From contig JAFDFO010000060.1 in assembly GCA_019309815.1 (NCBI GenBank), positions 1 through 10,660 of the forward strand: a stretch of DNA of 10,660 nucleotides, given 5' to 3'. The translations under genes and the position numbers were made by a program. The DNA is from Deltaproteobacteria bacterium (GTDB lineage Bacteria; Desulfobacterota; Desulfobacteria; Desulfobacterales; C00003060). A model generated the notes under the pieces. The model did no database searches. It had not been told where the DNA came from and worked only from the letters and a program-made list of their open reading frames with translations. Below, piece by piece: positions 7,813-10,660 of this stretch (position 1 is its first letter; each line of letters starts with the position of its first letter).

Positions 7813-8352
7813 ATGAAGGCGAAGAAAATAGCATACTCATCCATGCTTTTCTGGGGTATTATGGGAATTTCGCTCCTCTATGCAGGGACAGAAGCGTTTG
7901 ACCAGTCAATGCCGCCGGTTGTAGAAGAGTACTTGAAGATCCAGGAGGCCCTTGCTGACGACAAGACAGACGGAGTTAAGAGTGCAGCTGAAAAGGTTGC
8001 AGCGCTTTCAGACAATCTGGACCCCAACACGGTCACCGGCGAACATGCAATGCACTACAAGGATGTCCCGGCGAACATCAAAACCGCTGCACTGAAACTT
8101 GCAAAAGGAAAAGAGATCGGTGCCATGCGAGAGGCTTTCAAAGAGCTTTCAAGGCCCATGGCTATGTGGGCAACCATGTCAAAACCGGAAGGGATCTATC
8201 TTGTGTACTGTCCCATGGCCAAAGGCTCGTGGCTTCAGACAGACAAGGTCATTCGCAACCCCTATCACGGCCACGAGATGCTCCACTGCGGCGAGTTTGT
8301 TGATGGTGAGCCGCAGGATGAAAATCCTCATCATCACATGAAGAATCATTAG
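7813..8352 (+). CDS. DUF3347-like periplasmic metal-binding protein
   Basis: A 179-residue exported protein. Residues 1-24 form a signal peptide (basic start, hydrophobic core, ending near YAG|TEA). A helical region about 35-120 (EEYLKIQEALADD, AFKELSRPMAMW) and the C-terminal signature YCPMAKGSWLQ plus NPYHGHEMLHCGE match the DUF3347 family, which is found beside or fused to Cus-type adaptors. Cys133, Met135, His152, His154, Met156, His158 and Cys159 are plausible soft-metal ligands, and the tail ends in HHHMKNH (173-179). I infer a periplasmic copper/silver-binding role, perhaps replacing CusF, which is absent here. AAGGAG (7801-7806) supports this start. A longer in-frame ORF from 7720 would overlap cusA and spoil the signal peptide. 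The 68-base gap after cusA holds nothing else recognisable. Confidence 0.87.
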   Translation: MKAKKIAYSSMLFWGIMGISLLYAGTEAFDQSMPPVVEEYLKIQEALADDKTDGVKSAAEKVAALSDNLDPNTVTGEHAMHYKDVPANIKTAALKLAKGKEIGAMREAFKELSRPMAMWATMSKPEGIYLVYCPMAKGSWLQTDKVIRNPYHGHEMLHCGEFVDGEPQDENPHHHMKNH

Positions 8353-8369
8353 GCTTGCCAATAGAATCC

Positions 8370-9341
8370 ATGACCCAAGAAAAGAATACTTCTCTAAACG
8401 AATCATCCAGGGTCCGCGGCCGGCAGTCTTGGGTCCCCCGTTTCCTGGCAATTGCCGTGGGTCTGGTTCTGCTGGTGGCCGGCGTACTCAAGGCCGTAGA
8501 TCTGGAGCTCTTCATAAGGCAGATCAAGGCTTACGGGATCATACAGGAGCGCCCTCTTATCGTGGTTAGCGCATGGGGGCTGATCGTTCTGGAATGTGGC
8601 CTCGGGGCCGCTTTGATCGTTCTTTATCGCCCAAGAATCATATTCCCGCTGACGGCATTTCTTTTTTTGATCTTCACAGGCGCCACAGGCTGGGCGTGGT
8701 TCACGGGAGCAACACAGGATTGCGGGTGCTACGGCGCCTGGCTCCAGCACACACCTGGACAGGCACTCATCGAGAATCTGGTCTTGCTTGGTGCAGCAGT
8801 TCTGGCGTGGATGGGTTGCCGGCGCATGCAGGCGCCGCAGACCCGGATCAAGGCCTGGGCCGTGACCATAGCGTGCCTGATGGGGTTGGCAATGCCCGTG
8901 GCTTTTGGCCTTCCAACATCAGGGGTCAAGCAGGCAGAGTCGAAACCGCCCAAGTTTGATCCGATTCAGGTCCACGGTCTTGGGGATGTGGATTTAAACA
9001 TCGGTGGGTATCTGATCGTCCTCATGGGAACAGATTGCCTGCACTGCCAGGAAGCTATCCCAGAACTCAATATGCTGGTGGAGAATCCTGATCTGCCTAT
9101 GCTCATTGCCCTTTGTACGAGCAAAGAGGCAGATTGCGTAAGCTTCACGGAGGAGTTTCTTCCCGTTTTTCCGATTGGACACATCAGCGACGATCTCTTC
9201 TGGCACCTCCTTGCTGACGGTGACATGCCTCGCACGATTCTTCTGGAAGACGGCCACATAAGGCAAGTGTGGGATCAAACCGTGCCAACAAAGGACGACA
9301 TCCAGGCTGCCTACAGTATGCAGGAGAATCCAAGCCCATAG
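8370..9341 (+). CDS. MauE/DoxX-like membrane protein fused to a thioredoxin-like domain
   Basis: A 323-residue inner-membrane protein. Hydrophobic segments lie near residues 23-42, 63-85, 91-110, 131-149 and 160-180. DCGCYG (117-122) after the third segment is the CxC motif of MauE/DoxX-type redox membrane proteins. The C-terminal part from about 195 is thioredoxin/TlpA-like, with a CLHC pair (Cys223, Cys226) after GTD and a probable cis-proline in MPRTILL (Pro287). With the N-terminus inside, both motifs face the periplasm, so the membrane half could pass electrons to the thioredoxin half. MauE proteins help disulfide formation or reduction during maturation of periplasmic proteins. Here a role in keeping metal-binding thiols of the Cus partners reduced is inferred. 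I prefer the ATG at 8370. An in-frame TTG at 8355 is possible, and neither has a good ribosome site. The gene is probably coupled to the previous one (17-base gap). Confidence 0.82.
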   Translation: MTQEKNTSLNESSRVRGRQSWVPRFLAIAVGLVLLVAGVLKAVDLELFIRQIKAYGIIQERPLIVVSAWGLIVLECGLGAALIVLYRPRIIFPLTAFLFLIFTGATGWAWFTGATQDCGCYGAWLQHTPGQALIENLVLLGAAVLAWMGCRRMQAPQTRIKAWAVTIACLMGLAMPVAFGLPTSGVKQAESKPPKFDPIQVHGLGDVDLNIGGYLIVLMGTDCLHCQEAIPELNMLVENPDLPMLIALCTSKEADCVSFTEEFLPVFPIGHISDDLFWHLLADGDMPRTILLEDGHIRQVWDQTVPTKDDIQAAYSMQENPSP

Positions 9342-9483
9342 AACCCATTTCAAAACCCCATCTAACACCCGATGGCTGTGTTGAGGGCCTCTTTAAAATG
9401 CTCACATACTACCGTGTATGCTGCGCCTTTTCATCGGCCCTCGCCTTGCCCTCGGCCGCGATCTGAGGTTTTGAAATGGGTTC
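9341..9483. mobile_element. MITE-like 143-base imperfect palindrome with 17-base terminal inverted repeats
   Basis: GAACCCATTTCAAAACC (9341-9357) and its exact reverse complement (9467-9483) bound the element. Further paired segments share one dyad axis near 9412: CCGATGGC (9369-9376) with GCCCTCGG (9448-9455, one mismatch), GAGGGCC (9383-9389) with GGCCCTC (9436-9442), AAAA with TTTT, and CATAC (9405-9409) with GTATG (9416-9420) around a 6-base loop. The whole segment can fold into one long hairpin. It has no ORF of note and no clear target-site duplication (flanks CCATA and AAGTG). Its first base is the last base of the preceding TAG stop. It could be a non-autonomous transposon, a dispersed palindromic repeat, or a structural transcription stop without a U-tract. 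The rest of the 305-base gene-free stretch before hcp is promoter and leader. Confidence 0.75.
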
Positions 9484-9532
9484 AAGTGACGCGTCTCATA
9501 AAAGCGGAAAAAATTAAACAAAATCAATGTTT

Positions 9533-9548
9533 CTTGACTTAGGTCAAG
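9533..9548 (+). promoter_or_regulatory. HcpR/FNR/CRP-family operator upstream of hcp
   Basis: CTTGAC-TTAG-GTCAAG is a perfect dyad with 6-base half-sites and a 4-base spacer. TTGAC-N4-GTCAA is the pattern linked to HcpR, the CRP/FNR-family regulator of hcp in Desulfovibrio-like bacteria, which responds to nitrosative stress. The centre (9540.5) lies 41.5 bases before the predicted start (about 9582), the classic class II activator position. Confidence 0.75.
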
Positions 9549-9569
9549 GTACTATCAGCAAACATCCGA

Positions 9570-9575
9570 TATAAT
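9570..9575 (+). promoter_or_regulatory. -10 box of the hcp promoter
   Basis: This is a perfect TATAAT. The position 17 bases upstream (9547-9552, AGGTAC) does not resemble TTGACA, which is expected for an activator-dependent promoter whose regulator site overlaps the -35 region. The predicted start near 9582 leaves a leader of about 65 bases. Confidence 0.65.
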
Positions 9576-9579
9576 GCCT

Positions 9580-9612
9580 TCCAAAATGACAACGTATCTG
9601 TAACGTTTTGGA
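9580..9612 (+). other. Stem-loop at the 5' end of the hcp leader
   Basis: TCCAAA (9580-9585) can pair with TTTGGA (9607-9612), and the inner ACGT (9592-9595) with ACGT (9603-9606), leaving one 6-base bulge and a 7-base loop. The pairing begins at the predicted transcription start. It may stabilise the mRNA 5' end. AACGT occurs twice in direct orientation, so it could alternatively be a DNA-level protein site. Confidence 0.35.
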
Positions 9613-9646
9613 CGCAACCACGAAATGCCAAACAAGGAGGTCCACC

Positions 9647-10660
9647 ATGTTTTGTTATCAATGCGAACAAACAGCCAAAGGACAGGGGTGCACCAAGATC
9701 GGTGTCTGCGGGAAACCACCCGAGGTCGCCGCACTGCATGACGTCTTAATCCATACCTTAAAGGGGTTGTCGCTCTATGCTGTTGAAGGAAGAAAGGTCG
9801 GCATTAGTGACCATGAGGTCAACGTTTTTACCTGTGAGGCAACCTTTTCCACGCTGACCAATGTGGACTTTGACCCCGAGCGGTTTATTTCATTGATCAA
9901 CCGCTGCGTGGAACTGAGAGAGGGCCTGAAGAAAAAAGTACAGGCAGCCGGCGGTAATGTTGATTTTCCTTATGATGCCGCGAACTTCTCGCCGGAGGCG
10001 GGTTTGGAAGGGTTGGTTGAACAGGGCGCAAGCGTGGGACTGAAATCGGACCCCTCCATCGATCCGGATATCCTTTCTTTGCAGCACACACTCCTGTTCG
10101 GCACGAAGGGCGTTTGCGCATACGCAGACCACGCCCAAATCCTGGGCCAGGAGGACGAGACGGTCTATGCCTCCGTCTATGCCTCCGTCCACGAAGGCCT
10201 GGCTGCCATGCTTGACAAGGACCTGACACTCGACGACTGGGTCGGGCTGGTTCTCAAGTGCGGAGAGACCAACCTCAGGGCCATGGAACTGCTGGATGCA
10301 GCCAACACCGAAACGTACGGTCACCCGGTGCCTACCCAGGTCCCCCTGGGGGCTAAGAAGGGTAAAACGATTCTGGTGTCCGGACACGATCTCAAAGACC
10401 TCGAGGAAATCCTGAAGCAGAGTGAGGGCAAAGGGATCAACGTGTATACGCACGGGGAGATGCTGCCCACGCATGCCTATCCGGAACTCAAGAAATACCC
10501 CCATTTCTATGGCCATTTTGGGACGGCCTGGCAAAACCAGATTCGGGAATTCGGCAAGTTTCCGGGCCCCATTTTGATGACCACCAACTGCATCCAGAAA
10601 CCACAGGGATCATACAAGGACAACATTTTCACGACAGGTCTTGTGGGATGGCCGGGAGTT
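9647..10660 (+). CDS. hcp: Hybrid cluster protein (hydroxylamine/NO reductase), 3' end outside window
   Basis: The first 338 residues of a cytoplasmic Fe-S protein of the Hcp family. These proteins reduce NO or hydroxylamine and act in nitrosative-stress defence. Cys3, Cys6, Cys15 and Cys21 (C-X2-C-X8-C-X5-C) form the N-terminal cubane-cluster motif of class I Hcp from anaerobes, not the E. coli class II spacing. His247 (GHDLK), Glu271 (HGEMLP) and Cys315 (TTNCIQKP) correspond to hybrid-cluster ligands H244, E268 and C312 of Desulfovibrio vulgaris Hcp. The remaining ligands lie beyond the window. The frame is open to the last base. A near-perfect AAGGAGGT (9634-9641), five bases before the ATG, implies high expression. 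An HcpR/FNR-type site upstream fits stress-induced control. No partner reductase (hcr) is visible before it. Confidence 0.96.
   Translation, partial: MFCYQCEQTAKGQGCTKIGVCGKPPEVAALHDVLIHTLKGLSLYAVEGRKVGISDHEVNVFTCEATFSTLTNVDFDPERFISLINRCVELREGLKKKVQAAGGNVDFPYDAANFSPEAGLEGLVEQGASVGLKSDPSIDPDILSLQHTLLFGTKGVCAYADHAQILGQEDETVYASVYASVHEGLAAMLDKDLTLDDWVGLVLKCGETNLRAMELLDAANTETYGHPVPTQVPLGAKKGKTILVSGHDLKDLEEILKQSEGKGINVYTHGEMLPTHAYPELKKYPHFYGHFGTAWQNQIREFGKFPGPILMTTNCIQKPQGSYKDNIFTTGLVGWPGV
10163..10189 (+). repeat. 12-base tandem duplication inside hcp
   Basis: GTCTATGCCTCC occurs twice in tandem, followed by a third GTC, and encodes VYASVYASV (residues 173-181). It keeps the frame and adds four residues. 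The two copies are identical at DNA level, which suggests a recent slippage duplication or a slippage-prone site. Confidence 0.9.

Noticed and set aside
8355..8369. TTG start for the MauE-thioredoxin fusion
   Set aside because: It is possible but has no better ribosome site than the ATG 15 bases downstream, and the five extra residues add no recognisable feature.
9269..9466. Small + strand ORF running from the end of the MauE fusion into the palindromic element
   Set aside because: It is out of frame with the gene it begins in, its second half is palindrome sequence, and it has no ribosome site.
9341..9483. Integron attC site or CRISPR-like repeat
   Set aside because: There is a single palindrome with no repeat-spacer periodicity, no integrase-type core sites that I can recognise and no cassette structure.
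9890..10534. 214-residue minus-strand ORF opposite hcp
   Set aside because: It lies opposite conserved hcp codons that contain cluster ligands. Its translation resembles no known protein.
1..10660. tRNA, rRNA or CRISPR loci
   Set aside because: No cloverleaf-type signals, conserved rRNA stretches or regularly spaced direct repeats were seen on either strand.

Overview
The window looks like chromosomal DNA of an anaerobic, sulfate-reducer-like deltaproteobacterium (Desulfobacterota). This is inferred from a class I hybrid cluster protein (hcp) preceded by an HcpR/FNR-type TTGAC-N4-GTCAA palindrome, an Rrf2 regulator next to a long-form quinolinate synthase, and moderate GC. The lineage is an inference, since there is no rRNA or other marker. 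All recognisable genes are on the + strand.

Layout: 1-283 is a non-coding, palindrome-rich control region. A minus-strand Shine-Dalgarno at its left edge suggests a divergent gene just outside the window. 284-742 is an Rrf2-family regulator with a three-cysteine Fe-S signature, followed 39 bases later by nadA (782-1891). Next is a copper/silver efflux cluster: a TolC/CusC-like outer-membrane channel (1954-3231), a CusB-like adaptor (3228-4625) with a heavy-metal-binding domain at each end, a CusA-type RND pump (4637-7744), a small periplasmic DUF3347-like protein (7813-8352), and a MauE-like membrane protein fused to a thioredoxin-like domain (8370-9341). A 143-base imperfect palindrome with perfect 17-base terminal inverted repeats (9341-9483) abuts the last stop codon. 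The window ends with the promoter and first 338 codons of hcp.

How the genes may work together: the RND pump, adaptor and channel should export Cu(I)/Ag(I) from the periplasm or cytoplasm across the outer membrane. The DUF3347 protein and the HMBD domains offer periplasmic Cys/His/Met metal sites, and the MauE-thioredoxin fusion could keep such thiols reduced. NadA, the Rrf2 regulator and Hcp all carry Fe-S-type clusters, which copper, NO or oxidants damage. The stretch from rrf2 to the MauE fusion has short gaps and no visible terminator, so it may be one metal/redox-stress transcription unit. That link is inference.

The most notable items are the two protein-identical but silently diverged HMBD copies at opposite ends of CusB, the 143-base MITE-like palindrome, the Rrf2 operator candidates, the -41.5 HcpR/FNR-like site before hcp, and the MauE-thioredoxin fusion.
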